From an uncultured Microbacterium sp. (lineage in GTDB: Bacteria > Actinomycetota > Actinomycetes > Actinomycetales > Microbacteriaceae), in NCBI GenBank assembly GCA_937988695.1, contig CALKHM010000041.1, positions 1-5,126 on the forward strand: DNA of 5,126 nucleotides, read 5' to 3'. The notes under the pieces are model-generated. The model searched no databases. It was not told the DNA's origin and saw only the letters and a program-made list of their open reading frames with translations. Numbering within the stretch: the stretch's first letter is position 1; each line of letters starts with the position of its first letter. Shown here in pieces: positions 4,799-5,126 of the stretch. Made by a program: the position numbers and the translations under genes.

Positions 4799-5126
4799 AT
4801 GAGCGAGGGTACCGAGCTCGCCGACGCGCTCACCCGCGAGCACCACGCCATCGACACCGGCATCCAGACGTACCTCGACCGTCTCGAGGCTGGCACCGAC
4901 GCCGCACCGCTGCTGGATGCGATGCACGCGCTGCGCCGACACATCTACCTGGAGGAGGAGTTCCTCTTCCCACCGCTGCGCGAGGCCGGCATGCTGATGC
5001 CGATCCTCGTCATGGAGCGTGAGCACGGCGAGCTGTGGCGCGCAATGGACGGCCTGGACGCCTCGCTGCAGGGGCCTGCCGACGCCGCATCCCTGCGCGA
5101 GGACTGCCGTAGTCTGCTCGCACTGC
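4799..5126 (+). CDS. Hemerythrin-like domain protein, N-terminal part
   Basis: An open frame of 109 codons runs from ATG 4799 off the right edge, so it lacks a stop in this window. It is a four-helix HHE/hemerythrin-type domain, a fold that binds a di-iron centre and is used for oxygen, NO or iron handling. Likely iron ligands visible are H16 (REHHAID), H48 and E52 (RRHIYLEEEFLFPPL, the HxxxE motif) and H76 (MEREHGEL). The last His/Asp or Glu pair would lie beyond the edge. The HxxEExxLFP region resembles YtfE/Ric-type repair proteins, but that level of assignment is not secure. The start lies 7 bases after the osmC stop, with GAGG at 4783-4786 inside the osmC end, which indicates translational coupling. 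No signal peptide is seen. Confidence 0.88.
   Translation, partial: MSEGTELADALTREHHAIDTGIQTYLDRLEAGTDAAPLLDAMHALRRHIYLEEEFLFPPLREAGMLMPILVMEREHGELWRAMDGLDASLQGPADAASLREDCRSLLAL

Noticed and set aside
2727..4802. 691-codon plus-strand open frame over the HNH gene and osmC
   Set aside because: It runs antisense to the HNH gene and out of frame through osmC. Its translation is low-complexity and shows no domain; it is a GC-rich shadow frame.
1..5126. Defence system, CRISPR array, insertion sequence or new multi-gene system
   Set aside because: There are no repeat-spacer units, transposase or terminal repeats. The lone HNH gene belongs to a common actinobacterial family, and its neighbours are ordinary metabolic or stress genes.

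Overview
The window looks like chromosomal DNA from a high-GC actinobacterium, most likely Microbacteriaceae (Microbacterium-like). The reasons are strong G/C preference at third codon positions, a DUF222/13E12-type HNH protein (a family abundant in Actinobacteria), a type IV prepilin with a long charged leader, and short or apparently leaderless promoters. This assignment is inferred from composition and gene families, not from a marker gene.

Layout. Positions 1-25 are not biological: they match the 3' end of the Illumina TruSeq Read 2/index adapter, so the window starts at an untrimmed contig end. A type IV prepilin gene (minus strand, about 26-196) is cut by that end. A 310-base intergenic stretch (197-506) follows. 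It holds the pilin 5' leader with a hairpin, a recognisable minus-strand promoter lying inside a 38-bp imperfect palindrome, and a second copy of the palindrome's core (ATTAGA-N4-TCTCAT) just before the next gene. That gene (plus strand, 507-1694) encodes a beta-lactamase-fold serine hydrolase of the family VIII esterase/class C type. It converges on an aldo/keto reductase gene (minus, 1720-2712) with only 25 bases between the stop codons. Upstream of the reductase, on the same strand, is the DUF222-HNH protein (2823-4169).

The divergent intergenic region 4170-4347 is AT-richer than its surroundings and carries several small repeats plus a likely leaderless promoter for the HNH gene. On its other side is osmC (plus, 4348-4791), preceded by a good Shine-Dalgarno sequence and a dyad. 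A hemerythrin-like protein gene begins 7 bases after osmC and runs off the right edge (4799-5126).

Functionally this reads as an ordinary chromosomal segment. The clearest cooperating pair is osmC plus hemerythrin, probably one operon for peroxide, oxygen or NO stress. The hydrolase and reductase are generic enzymes of unknown substrate and share no promoter. I see no defence island, mobile element, CRISPR array, RNA gene or new multi-gene system. The parts most worth a second look are the regulatory DNA elements at 306-344, 486-501, 4170-4248 and 4301-4326.
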